Below, in pieces: positions 49,607-58,729 of a stretch of DNA of 64,000 nt. Every line of letters starts with the position of its first letter. The stretch's first letter is position 1. The notes beneath the pieces were generated by a model. It saw only the letters and a list, made by a program, of their open reading frames with translations. It did not search any database and was not told the DNA's origin. The position numbers were made by a program, and so were the translations under genes. The stretch comes from Sphingomonas sp. HITSZ_GF (GTDB lineage Bacteria > Pseudomonadota > Alphaproteobacteria > Sphingomonadales > Sphingomonadaceae), in contig NZ_JARQXA010000003.1 in the NCBI RefSeq assembly GCF_029543155.1, positions 62,001-126,000 on the forward strand, written 5' to 3'.

Positions 49607-50928
49607 GCAGCGCCCGCCCCTCGCCGCTCTATGCCTATTATGTCGTCGCCTGCCTGATGCTGGCCTCGGCCTTCTCCTTTCTCGACCGGCTGGTGCTCAG
49701 CCTGCTGATCGATCCGATCCGCAAGAGCATGGGACTGACCGATTCCGAGGTGAGCCTGCTCGCCGGCTTCGCCTTTGCCAGCTGCTACGTGATCTTCGCC
49801 TTCGCCTTCGGGCGCTGGGTGGACACGCGCAGCCGCAAGGGGGCGATCCTGCTGGGCATCTCGCTATGGAGCCTGGCGACCGCCCTGTGCGGCGCTGCGC
49901 GGGGCTATTGGCAGCTGTTCGCCGCGCGCATGGGCGTAGGCGTGGGCGAGGCCAGCCTCAATCCGGGCGCCTATTCGATGATCGCCGACTATTTCCCGCC
50001 CCAGCGCCGCGGCATCGCCATGTCGATCTTCGCGTGCGGCGCCTCGATCGGCGGCGGCCTGGCGATCCTGGCAGGTGGTGTGGTGGTGGGCTGGGCACTG
50101 GCGACGCGCCCTGCCCTGCCGCTGCTCGGAGCCGTCGAGCCCTGGCAGTTCGTCTTCGTCGCGGTCGGCATGCCCGGGCTGCTGGTCGCGCTGCTGATCT
50201 GGCTGACCGTGCGGGAGCCGGCACGCACCCTTACCGTCGCCGACACCGCCGAGCCGCCGCGCATCGCCCAGGTGCTGGGGTTCGTGCGGACGCACTGGCG
50301 CGCGATCGTGCCGACCTTTCTCGGCTATGGCGCCTTTGCGATGAACGGCTATGCCTTCCAGCTCTGGGGGCCGGCCTTCTTCATGCGGCTGCATGCGCTG
50401 ACGCCGGCGCAGGTGGGGCTTGTTTTCGGCATCGGCTACGGGCTGGGCGGCACGATCGCGATCCTGTTCGGCGGCGCATTGTCGGACATGCTGGCCCGGC
50501 GCGGGCGGGTCGAGGCGCCGATCCTGATCACGATCGGCGCCGGCTTCCTCCAGATCCCCTGCTTCCTCATCGCCTATCTGACGGGATCGACCGCACTGGC
50601 CATCACCGGCTTTGTCGGCGGTATCTTCGCGGCGAGCCTAGTCGGCGGGGTGCAGGCGGCGATGGTCCAGTCGCTGGCCCCCAACCGGATGCGCGGCCTG
50701 CTGGCGGCGCTGTTCGGCGCAACGGTGAACGTCGCCGGTCTCGGACTGGCGCCGACCGTCACTGCGGGCCTGTCCGATCACGTCTTCGGCGGGCCGATGG
50801 GGATCGGGCTGGCACTCGCCACGACCACGGCCGGAGCGATGATTGCATGCATCGCGCTTTTGCTCATCGGCCTGCCGCAGGCGCGGACGCTCGCACGGAG
50901 CCTGGCAAAGAGCGCATCGGCTGCCTGA
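49603..50928 (+). CDS. Major facilitator superfamily transporter 2
   Basis: The 441-residue protein has twelve likely membrane segments, starting SPLYAYYVVACLMLASAFSF, with the intracellular loop FGRWVDTRSRKGAI after TM2 and RMGVGVGEASLNPGAYSMIA around TM4-5. Its length and motif set match the transporter at 32808 (RVGVGVGEAGGAPPSQSLIA there), so the two are paralogues of the spinster-like branch. ATGA overlap joins it to the CMD-like gene. It is likely an importer of the growth substrate or an exporter of an acid intermediate. It ends the operon from 46834. Confidence 0.9.
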   Translation: MSSARPSPLYAYYVVACLMLASAFSFLDRLVLSLLIDPIRKSMGLTDSEVSLLAGFAFASCYVIFAFAFGRWVDTRSRKGAILLGISLWSLATALCGAARGYWQLFAARMGVGVGEASLNPGAYSMIADYFPPQRRGIAMSIFACGASIGGGLAILAGGVVVGWALATRPALPLLGAVEPWQFVFVAVGMPGLLVALLIWLTVREPARTLTVADTAEPPRIAQVLGFVRTHWRAIVPTFLGYGAFAMNGYAFQLWGPAFFMRLHALTPAQVGLVFGIGYGLGGTIAILFGGALSDMLARRGRVEAPILITIGAGFLQIPCFLIAYLTGSTALAITGFVGGIFAASLVGGVQAAMVQSLAPNRMRGLLAALFGATVNVAGLGLAPTVTAGLSDHVFGGPMGIGLALATTTAGAMIACIALLLIGLPQARTLARSLAKSASAA

Positions 50929-50935
50929 AGCCTGA

Positions 50936-50945
50936 TTGCATGCAT
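50936..50945. promoter_or_regulatory. TTGCATGCAT operator, copy 11
   Basis: This begins eight bases after the MFS stop and 243 bases before the TonB receptor start. One end base is off the palindrome. The distance makes it an auxiliary site or the operator of a distant promoter. Confidence 0.52.
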
Positions 50946-51057
50946 TGAGTCGCGTTGCATTCGCGCAACTAATCGGGGGAAATCATCAATATCGCCTAAT
51001 TTCCTCTCTATTGATCGCGTTGTCAGTCCAAATCCCGGCCGGCAGGACCGTTGCAAT

Positions 51058-51067
51058 ATGTATGCAA
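51058..51067. promoter_or_regulatory. ATGTATGCAA operator, copy 12
   Basis: This lies 121 bases before the TonB receptor start at 51179 and is preceded by a further TTGCAA half (51051-51056). Two bases are off the perfect palindrome. Confidence 0.5.
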
Positions 51068-51178
51068 TTATGTAGCTTGGTCGGTGCGAGGCGCGCGCCC
51101 AACCTGCGCCGTATCGCGACAACAACGGCACGACACCGGCCTCGAAGCGGGTGCGGCCACCAGGAGAGGGAGGGCCTG

Positions 51179-53464
51179 ATGCGCACCCAAATAGAATCCA
51201 ATATCTGCACTCGCGTGCTTGCCGGCCTGTTCGCCGCCGGCATTGTCTTCGCCGCCGCTCCGGCCGCGGCACAGGATGCCGCCCCTGCCCCCGACACCGC
51301 GGCCGAGGGGCATCAGGACCGACTGAACGAGATCGTCGTCACCGCCACCAAACGCGAGCAGAAGCTGCAGGACGTGCCGGTGTCTATCGCCGCGATCGGC
51401 GGCGACGACCTGCAGGAGCGCCAGATCAACGATCTGCGCAACCTCCAGGCCTATGTGCCCAACATGGCGATCCTGAACAGCGGCGTGAACCCGGTCGTCT
51501 ATATCCGCGGCTTCGGATCGGGCCCGAACAACGTGGCGTTCGACCAGGAAGTCTCGGTCTATCTCGACGGCATCTATGGCGGCCGCGGCGCGCAGTTCAG
51601 CGCCCCCTTCTTCGACCTGGAGCGCGTGGAAGTGCTGCGCGGGCCGCAGGGCGCATTGTTCGGCCGCAACACCGCGGCGGGCGCGATCAGCATCATCTCC
51701 GCCCGGCCGACCAAGACCTTCCAGGGGATGCTTTCCGCCGCCTATAATTTCGACCGCGACGGCTATGAGGCGACCGGCTATGTCAGCGGCCCGCTCAGCG
51801 ACACGCTGACCGCGCGCATCGCCGGCAAGTTCGTTCGCCAGCAGGGCTGGCTGCGCAACGTCGCCACCGGCAAGGACGACCCGCGGCTCGATCAGGAGCT
51901 GGTCCGCGGCATCCTGCGCTGGCAGCCCTCGGCCGATGTCGATATCTCGCTGAAGGGCGAATATGGCCGCCACCAATATTGGGGCGGCGTCAGCCATTCG
52001 GGCTCGCTGACCGAACCGGCGAACTTCACCGACACGCGCTATGTCAGCAATCCCTATGGCGCCGCGCCGATCCCGGAGCAGAGCGGGATCAAGACCGGCA
52101 ATGTCGTGCTCACCGCGAACATCGCGATCGGCGACCACACGCTCACCTCGATCTCGGGCTGGTCGCATTTCACCACCACCCGCCTCAGCGCCTATGACGA
52201 GTTCAGCCCGGACCGCACCGTGCCGGCGGGCGGCGCCAACGCGCGCTATTCCAATGGCTTCCCCGAGGCATTCGACCAGTATTCGCAGGAAATCCGCCTG
52301 GCCTCGCCCACCGGCGGCACGTTCGAATATGTCGTCGGCGGCTATTTCGACACATCCGACTACCACCTGCACCAGGACACCTATTACCAGAATATCGGCG
52401 CCTTCACCGGCCATCAGTCGACCGATTTCGATCAGGCGAGCTGGTCCTATTCCTTCTTCGGCCAGGGCACGCTGCGCTTCGCCGACGCGTTCCGCGCGAT
52501 CGCGGGCCTGCGCTATTCGGACACGGTGAAGCATGGCGACTTCACCTCGCGCACCGTCAGCGGCGTCCAGTTCAACGCGATCGGCGCCCCGCAGAGCGGC
52601 CGGCTGAAGGAGCATTACTGGGATCCCTCCGCGACGCTGCAGTTCGACGCGTCGAAGGACATCATGTTCTACCTGACCTATGGCCGCGGCTCGAAATCGG
52701 GCGGCTTCGTCAGCAACACCTATGGCGTCACCGCCGCCGGCTTCCAGTTCAAGCCCGAGCGCTCGACCAACTACGAAGCCGGCATGAAGGCGACGCTGGC
52801 CGACGGGCGCGCGACGCTGAACGTCTCGGTGTTCAAGACCAAGTTCGAGGATTTGCAGCAATCGGCCTATGATCCCGATCGCCGCACCTTCTTCACCCGC
52901 AACGCCGCCAGCGCCTCGTCCACCGGAGTCGAGGCGGAAGCGCAGGTGCTGGTGGCCAAGGGGCTCCAGCTCAACGCCTCGCTCGCCTATCTCGACGCCA
53001 AGTTCGACGACTATCCGGGCGCACCCTGCCTCAGCCTGGAGACGCTGGCGCAGTGCAACTCGGCCGATCCGGTGAGCATCGCGGCGCACAACATCAAGGG
53101 CACGCCGCTACAGTTTGCGCCAAAGTGGAGCGGCAATGTCGGCTTCCGGTACGATCAGGACCTGACCGACGACCTGAAGCTGCTGTTCAGCGCCAACACG
53201 CTGTTCCGCTCCGACTATTTCATCGCCGATGGCTACAACCCAATCTGGGGCCTGCAAAAAGGCTGGGCCAAGATCGACGGGCGCATCCAGATCGGCGGCG
53301 TGGACGACAAGTGGAACGTCGCGCTGGTCGGCCGCAATCTCACCAACAAGAAGACCGCGGGGGCGGCGATCCGCTTCCCCGCATCGATCACCGGCGTCGC
53401 CCGCGCCATCTACACGATGGACGAATATCGCTCGCTCGCGGTCGAAGGCACGATCCGCTTCTAA
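51179..53464 (+). CDS. TonB-dependent outer-membrane receptor 2
   Basis: The 761-residue protein has a signal peptide ending AAPAAAQ (about residue 34), the TonB-box-like EIVVTATKREQKLQDVPVSI, a plug with YIRGFGSGPNN and VEVLRGPQGALFGRNTAAG, and a barrel ending VEGTIRF with terminal Phe. GGAGAGGGAGGG lies just before the ATG at 51179; upstream in-frame sequence lies in the promoter. A Baeyer-Villiger gene begins 25 bases after its stop, so uptake and oxidation are coupled in one operon. That arrangement implies import of the ketone or its precursor. Confidence 0.93.
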   Translation: MRTQIESNICTRVLAGLFAAGIVFAAAPAAAQDAAPAPDTAAEGHQDRLNEIVVTATKREQKLQDVPVSIAAIGGDDLQERQINDLRNLQAYVPNMAILNSGVNPVVYIRGFGSGPNNVAFDQEVSVYLDGIYGGRGAQFSAPFFDLERVEVLRGPQGALFGRNTAAGAISIISARPTKTFQGMLSAAYNFDRDGYEATGYVSGPLSDTLTARIAGKFVRQQGWLRNVATGKDDPRLDQELVRGILRWQPSADVDISLKGEYGRHQYWGGVSHSGSLTEPANFTDTRYVSNPYGAAPIPEQSGIKTGNVVLTANIAIGDHTLTSISGWSHFTTTRLSAYDEFSPDRTVPAGGANARYSNGFPEAFDQYSQEIRLASPTGGTFEYVVGGYFDTSDYHLHQDTYYQNIGAFTGHQSTDFDQASWSYSFFGQGTLRFADAFRAIAGLRYSDTVKHGDFTSRTVSGVQFNAIGAPQSGRLKEHYWDPSATLQFDASKDIMFYLTYGRGSKSGGFVSNTYGVTAAGFQFKPERSTNYEAGMKATLADGRATLNVSVFKTKFEDLQQSAYDPDRRTFFTRNAASASSTGVEAEAQVLVAKGLQLNASLAYLDAKFDDYPGAPCLSLETLAQCNSADPVSIAAHNIKGTPLQFAPKWSGNVGFRYDQDLTDDLKLLFSANTLFRSDYFIADGYNPIWGLQKGWAKIDGRIQIGGVDDKWNVALVGRNLTNKKTAGAAIRFPASITGVARAIYTMDEYRSLAVEGTIRF

Positions 53465-53489
53465 GCCACTGCATATCCAGGAGATGTTT

Positions 53490-55298
53490 GTGAGTGACAG
53501 CCCGTCGGCGAACGACGAACTGGGGTTCGATCCCGAAGCGCTCCGCGCCAAATATCGCGCCGAGCGGGACAAGCGGCTTCGAGACGAAGGCACGCGCCAG
53601 TTCATCGCGCCGGCGGGCGATTTCCGCCATTTCGCCGACGACCCCTATGCCGAGCCGGGCTTTACCCGCACCCCGCTGAGCGACGAGGTCAACATCCTGA
53701 TCATCGGCGGCGGCTTTGCCGGCCTCTCCGCCGGTGCGGCGCTGCGCAAGCGCGGCATTACCGGCATACGCATCGTCGAAAAGGGGGGCGACTTCGGCGG
53801 CACCTGGTACTGGAATCGCTATCCCGGAATCCAGTGCGACATCGAAGCCTATATCTACCTGCCGCTGCTCGAAGAGACCGGCTACATGCCGAGCGAGCGC
53901 TATGCCCGCGGGCCCGAGATCTGGGAGCATGCCCGGCGCATCGCCCGGCATTTCGTGCTCTATGACGACGCGCTGTTCCAGACCGCGGTGACCGAGCTGA
54001 CCTGGCTCGAGGACGAGCGCAAATGGCTGGTCCGCACCGATCGCGGCGACGCGTTCAAGGCGCGCCACGTCATCCGCACCAACGGCATCCTCGACCGGCC
54101 CAAGCTGCCCGGCATCCCCGGCATCACCGCGTTCAAGGGCCATATCTTCCACACCAGCCGCTGGGACTATGCCTATACCGGCGGCGACTCCACCGGCGGG
54201 CTGACCGGGCTGGCCGACAAGCGCGTCGCCATCATCGGCACCGGCGCGACTGCGATCCAGGCGGTGCCGCATCTCGCGCGCCACGCGAAACATCTCTACG
54301 TGATCCAGCGCACCCCCTCGGGCATCGACGCGCGCGGCAACCGGCCGACCGATCCCGACTGGTGGAAGACGCTCGAGCCCGGCTGGCAACGCCGCCGCCG
54401 CGACAATTTCGTCGCCCTGACCACGGGCATGCCGCAGGACGAGGACATGGTCGCCGACGGCTGGACCGATACGATGCGCGCGCTCGGCGATTTCGAACGC
54501 GCCGCCGGGATGTCGCCATCGGAGCTGCAGGCGCAGCGGGAGCTCGCCGACTTCGCCAAGATGAACCAGATCCGCCGCCGGATCGAGGACCTGGTGGAGG
54601 ACCCCGCCACCGCCGAGGCGCTCAAGCCCTGGTACCGCCAGTTCTGCAAGCGCCCGTGCTTCAACGACGACTATCTGCCGGCGTTCAACCGCGACAATGT
54701 CGACCTGATCGACACCGACGGAAAAGGGCTGGAAGCCTTTACCGAAGACGGCTTCCTGTTCGGCGGCAAGGTCCACCCGGTCGATTGCGTGATCTTCGCG
54801 ACCGGCTTCGATTTCGGCAACGCCTATGGCTCGGGTGCGCAGCAGAAGGGCCATCCGATCTTCGGGCGTGGCGGCGCCTCGCTGGCCGACGAATGGGGCG
54901 CGGGCATGCGGACGCTGCACGGCTTCTATTCCGCGGGCTTCCCCAACCTGTTCCACATGGGCGGATCGCAGAACGGGCTCGCCTTCAACCTCACCTATTG
55001 CCTGGACGAGCAGGCCGAGCACATCGCGGACGTGCTCGCGCTGGCCAGGGACCGCGACGCCACCCTGGTCGAGCCCACGGCCGAAGCCGAGGCGGAATGG
55101 GTCGCGACGATCCGCGCGAAGGACAAGAGCTTCCAGAATTTCCAGCGCGAATGCACCCCGGGCAACTTCAACGACGAAGGCAAGGTCGGGAGCGCGATCA
55201 GCCGATCCGACGAATATTATGGCGGCGGCCCGATCGCCTTCTACGCGCTTATCCGCGAATGGCGCGCGGCGGGGCTGAAGGGACTAACCATCACCTGA
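53490..55298 (+). CDS. Baeyer-Villiger monooxygenase 2 (phenylacetone/cyclohexanone monooxygenase-like)
   Basis: The 602-residue protein is larger than monooxygenase 1 and has an N-terminal extension typical of steroid and phenylacetone monooxygenases. It has GGGFAG (about residue 75), FGGTWYWNRYPGIQCDIEAY, the fingerprint FKGHIFHTSRWDY and the second Rossmann motif GTGATA. FATGFDFGNAYGSG and GGASLADEWGAGMRTLHGFY mark the substrate side. I chose GTG 53490 because AGGAG lies six bases before it; the ATG at 53484 would abut that site. Expected reaction: NADPH- and O2-dependent oxidation of a cyclic or aryl ketone to a lactone or ester. Operon with the TonB receptor upstream. Confidence 0.93.
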   Translation: MSDSPSANDELGFDPEALRAKYRAERDKRLRDEGTRQFIAPAGDFRHFADDPYAEPGFTRTPLSDEVNILIIGGGFAGLSAGAALRKRGITGIRIVEKGGDFGGTWYWNRYPGIQCDIEAYIYLPLLEETGYMPSERYARGPEIWEHARRIARHFVLYDDALFQTAVTELTWLEDERKWLVRTDRGDAFKARHVIRTNGILDRPKLPGIPGITAFKGHIFHTSRWDYAYTGGDSTGGLTGLADKRVAIIGTGATAIQAVPHLARHAKHLYVIQRTPSGIDARGNRPTDPDWWKTLEPGWQRRRRDNFVALTTGMPQDEDMVADGWTDTMRALGDFERAAGMSPSELQAQRELADFAKMNQIRRRIEDLVEDPATAEALKPWYRQFCKRPCFNDDYLPAFNRDNVDLIDTDGKGLEAFTEDGFLFGGKVHPVDCVIFATGFDFGNAYGSGAQQKGHPIFGRGGASLADEWGAGMRTLHGFYSAGFPNLFHMGGSQNGLAFNLTYCLDEQAEHIADVLALARDRDATLVEPTAEAEAEWVATIRAKDKSFQNFQRECTPGNFNDEGKVGSAISRSDEYYGGGPIAFYALIREWRAAGLKGLTIT

Positions 55299-55347
55299 GG
55301 CCAGGATCGGCCGGCCTTGCGCCGCCGTTCGCACGGCCGTGCCCCGA

Positions 55348-55379
55348 TCAATACTGACTGACTAATAAGTCAGTATTGA
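55348..55379. promoter_or_regulatory. Palindromic operator, probably for the TetR regulator at 57873
   Basis: TCAATACTGAC (55348-55358) and GTCAGTATTGA (55369-55379) are perfect mirror arms. Between and across them CTGACT-AATA-AGTCAG (55358-55373) forms an inner palindrome of the type bound by TetR-family dimers. It lies 81 bases before the TonB receptor start at 55460. Confidence 0.68.
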
Positions 55380-55459
55380 CTCCGTTACGCCACCGGTGCG
55401 ATGTTTCCTCCCGTTCGCAGGACAGCGTCATCAAGATGCGGCAGCGACGAGGAGAGGAT

Positions 55460-57742
55460 ATGAAGGGGTTAGCTTGCACATCGTCGCTGATCGCATTGGT
55501 CGCGGCGCTTCCCGCCGCGGCGCAGACCGGCGCCACACCGCCCGCCCAGACCAGCCAGGCCACGCCCGCCGAGACGCATGAGGACGACATCGTCGTCACT
55601 GCGACCCGACGCAACGAGCGGCTCCAGGACGTGCCGCTCAGCGTCACCGCCTTCTCGCAGGAAGAGCTGACGCAGAAGGGCATCGTCGGCTTCGAGGGCA
55701 TCGCCCGCGAGACGCCGGGCGTCGCGCTCAACAAGGCGAGCGACAACAATGCCCGCTTCACCACGCGCGGCATCTCCACCAACGGTTGGGGCGCCGGGCT
55801 GCAGACGACGACCACCGTCTATCTCGACGAACTGCCGCTCACCACGATCGGCAACTCGATCACGCTCGATTCGAACCTGTTCGACGTGCAGCGCGTCGAG
55901 TTCCTGCGCGGTCCGCAGGGCACGTTGTTCGGCTCGGGCTCGCTCTCGGGCGCGATGCGCATCCTGACCAAGAGCCCGAACCTGAAGGACTTCGACGCCT
56001 CCGCCCTGGTCGATATCGGCTGGACGCCCGACGGCGACGGCATCCGCCAGCGCTACAACGGCATGCTCAACGTGCCGCTGGTCGAGGACAAGTTCGCGCT
56101 GCGCGCGGTCGGCTATTACCGGCACGAAGACGGCTTCATCGACAATATCGGCACCGGCAAGAAGAACGCCAACACGCTGAAGGGCTATGGCGGCCGCGCC
56201 GCCTTGCTGTTCAAGCCGAGCGACCGGCTGAGCATCAAGCTGATGGGCGCCTATGAGAATAGCGGGCCCGAGGATGCCTCGATGGTCACGCCGTCGCTGG
56301 GCGACCGCAAGCGCTACAGCCTGCGCCCGGACCGCTACACCTCCGAGACGCAGATCTACAACGGCACGATCGATTACGACTTCGACTTCGCCCATCTGGT
56401 CAGCTCATCGACCTGGTCGGTGAACAAGGGCGATTTCGACGTCGACCTGGGCGGTACCTTCGGCGCCACCCTGCCCATCCCGTTCCTGATGGACGACGAC
56501 TATCAGACCAAGACCTTCGTCCAGGAGGCGCGGCTGGTTTCCAAGTCGGACGGGCGCGGGCTCGATTGGGTGATCGGCGGCTTCTACATGCACCGCGACC
56601 TCGAACTGGCCGGGCGCTATCAGTCGACCCCGGCCTATCTCACCGCCAAGGGGATCACGGGGCTGACCGACTCGGTGTTCCAAGCCTTCGGCAGCAACAC
56701 CAAGAACTATGAACTCGCAGGGTTCGGTGAACTGACCTACCATTTGACCGACACGCTCTCGGTGAGCGGCGGGCTGCGCTACGGCAAGTACGGCGCGACG
56801 GTAACGACCCGGCCGGGCTTCAACACCGCCTATTTCACCTATGCGCTCTATGGCATCGCCGGGCCGCTGGCGAAGGTCGCGAACGCCCAGTCGACCGCCA
56901 AATACCCCTCGGCCGAGCGGGCATCATGGAAGGCGAGCCTGACCTGGCGCCCGACGCGCGACCTGACCGCCTATGCCACGGTTTCCACCGGCTATCGCAC
57001 CCCGGTCTATAACGCCCGCGCCGGCAGCGTCAGCGTCATCAATCCAGCCGACCTGGTGATCCCGCAGGGCGCGACCTCGGACAACCTCACCAACTACGAA
57101 GTCGGCCTGAAGGGCCGCTGGCTGGGCGGGCGGCTGACCGCGGCGCTGGCAGCCTATTATATCGACTGGCGCAATATCCAGGTGCAGGCCAACCGGCTGT
57201 CGGACTCAGTACAGTTCGCCACCAATGTCGGCGCGGCGCGCAGCCAGGGCCTGGAAGCCGAAATCACCTTCACCCCGACGACCGGGCTGACCTTCGGGCT
57301 GAACGGCTCGCTCAACGATGCGAAGGTGACCAAGCTCTCCACCCAGGAATCGCAGATTTCCGGCGCGGTTCTCGACCAGCGGCTGTCCTCCCCGCACGTC
57401 CAGGGGACTTTCTACGGCACCTACACGTACGGGCTGGGCGGCGATGCCAAGGGCTTTAGCAGCTTCCAGATCCAGCATGTCGGCTCGTTCCCGAACATGT
57501 TCCCCAACACGCCGGGGACGCTGGGCGTGCGCAGCCCGCTCTACGACTTCACCGACACCTATACGGTGATCAACCTGCAGACCGGTGTGACGATCAAGGA
57601 CGTCAACGTCACGCTCTATGTCGAGAATCTCGGCAATAGCCGTGCGGTGACCTACATCCATCCCGAAGCATTCGTGTACAGCCGCTACGCGATCCTGCGG
57701 CCGCGCACCTTCGGCATCCGGCTCGGCTACAATCTGTGGTGA
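55460..57742 (+). CDS. TonB-dependent outer-membrane receptor 3
   Basis: The 760-residue protein has a signal peptide (MKGLACTSSLIALVAALPAA, cut after AQ), DDIVVTATRRNERLQDVPLS, the plug (TTRGISTNGWG, VEFLRGPQGTLFGSGS) and a barrel ending FGIRLGYNLW with terminal Trp. GGAGAGGAT precedes the ATG at 55460, and the TetR-type palindrome is upstream. It is followed by a TetR gene and a CoA-ligase operon, so it is probably the entry port for a second substrate of the same general kind. Confidence 0.92.
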   Translation: MKGLACTSSLIALVAALPAAAQTGATPPAQTSQATPAETHEDDIVVTATRRNERLQDVPLSVTAFSQEELTQKGIVGFEGIARETPGVALNKASDNNARFTTRGISTNGWGAGLQTTTTVYLDELPLTTIGNSITLDSNLFDVQRVEFLRGPQGTLFGSGSLSGAMRILTKSPNLKDFDASALVDIGWTPDGDGIRQRYNGMLNVPLVEDKFALRAVGYYRHEDGFIDNIGTGKKNANTLKGYGGRAALLFKPSDRLSIKLMGAYENSGPEDASMVTPSLGDRKRYSLRPDRYTSETQIYNGTIDYDFDFAHLVSSSTWSVNKGDFDVDLGGTFGATLPIPFLMDDDYQTKTFVQEARLVSKSDGRGLDWVIGGFYMHRDLELAGRYQSTPAYLTAKGITGLTDSVFQAFGSNTKNYELAGFGELTYHLTDTLSVSGGLRYGKYGATVTTRPGFNTAYFTYALYGIAGPLAKVANAQSTAKYPSAERASWKASLTWRPTRDLTAYATVSTGYRTPVYNARAGSVSVINPADLVIPQGATSDNLTNYEVGLKGRWLGGRLTAALAAYYIDWRNIQVQANRLSDSVQFATNVGAARSQGLEAEITFTPTTGLTFGLNGSLNDAKVTKLSTQESQISGAVLDQRLSSPHVQGTFYGTYTYGLGGDAKGFSSFQIQHVGSFPNMFPNTPGTLGVRSPLYDFTDTYTVINLQTGVTIKDVNVTLYVENLGNSRAVTYIHPEAFVYSRYAILRPRTFGIRLGYNLW

Positions 57743-57872
57743 CCCACCCGCGCCCCTGGGCCGCATCCGGGCGCGAACCGGCGAGGCCAGCGCTGCTGCG
57801 CCTCGCCACCCCGTTTCACCAGCATCTTCCTCCGGCCGACATGGCCAAAACCCAAGAGTCAGGGGCAAAGCG

Positions 57873-58616
57873 TTGACGCAATTGTTGGACGGCGGCACGC
57901 TCAGATCGATGAGCGAACCGCGTGTGGAGCCTGAATCGAAACGCCCCCGGGCCGGCAACCACAAGGCGCGCGTTCGCGAGGAATCGATCGAGCGGATCCT
58001 AGATGCCGCGGAACAGCTCTTCGCCGAGTTCGGCTATCACGGCGTCACGCTGAAGGACGTCGCCAAGCGCGTCGGCGTAAGCTCCACGCTTATCCATTAT
58101 CATTTCAGCGGCAAGGAAAGCATCTACGAGGCGCTATGGGCCCGCAAGGCACCGATCTCGGCGCGCAACCGGCTGGAGGCGATGCGCCGCTATGCCGAAG
58201 AAGCGGGCGATAACGTCACCGTCGAGGGGGCGCTGGCGGCCTGGATCGAGCCCGACCTGAACGTCCATCTCGAAGACCCAGAATATTGGGCGGCGATCGG
58301 CAAGATCAGCGCGCAGGCGAACAGCGCCGCGGGCTGGGGCGCCGAGAAGATGACGAAATACTACAACCCCGTCGTCCTTGCGCTGATCGACCTGCTCAAA
58401 AAGGCGATGCCCGATTGCGACGAGGCGACGATCTTCTGGGGCTATCACTTCGTCTCGGGCGCGATGACGCACAACATGGCGCGCACCGGCCGGCTGGACG
58501 AGCTGTCGCACGGGCTCTGCTCGTCGGACGATTTCGCCTCGATCAAGCGGCACATGGCGAAGTTCATGGCCGCCGGCTTCCACGCGATCTGCCAGGGCGC
58601 CACGCCCGAGAAATAA
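57873..58616 (+). CDS. TetR-family transcriptional regulator
   Basis: The 247-residue protein has an N-terminal helix-turn-helix (RILDAAEQLFAEFGYHGVTL, DVAKRVGVSSTLIHYHFSGK) and a helical ligand domain with a tail of the type seen in repressors of acyl-CoA metabolism. The TTG start at 57873 is preceded by CAGGGGC; the ATG at 57909 would remove 12 residues and is a fair alternative. It lies between the TonB receptor and the ligase-SDR-dehydrogenase genes, and the palindrome at 55348 is its likely operator. The inducer is probably a CoA ester of that operon (inference). Confidence 0.9.
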   Translation: MTQLLDGGTLRSMSEPRVEPESKRPRAGNHKARVREESIERILDAAEQLFAEFGYHGVTLKDVAKRVGVSSTLIHYHFSGKESIYEALWARKAPISARNRLEAMRRYAEEAGDNVTVEGALAAWIEPDLNVHLEDPEYWAAIGKISAQANSAAGWGAEKMTKYYNPVVLALIDLLKKAMPDCDEATIFWGYHFVSGAMTHNMARTGRLDELSHGLCSSDDFASIKRHMAKFMAAGFHAICQGATPEK

Positions 58617-58729
58617 GCGGCCGGGCGCCCGCGGGCGCCGCCCTTCCAAGGTACCGACCCCATGTCGACCGATACTGCATCCCCGCATGCCCTTGCCGCG
58701 CAGGGCCGCCGGCTTCGCGGGGCAGCGCG

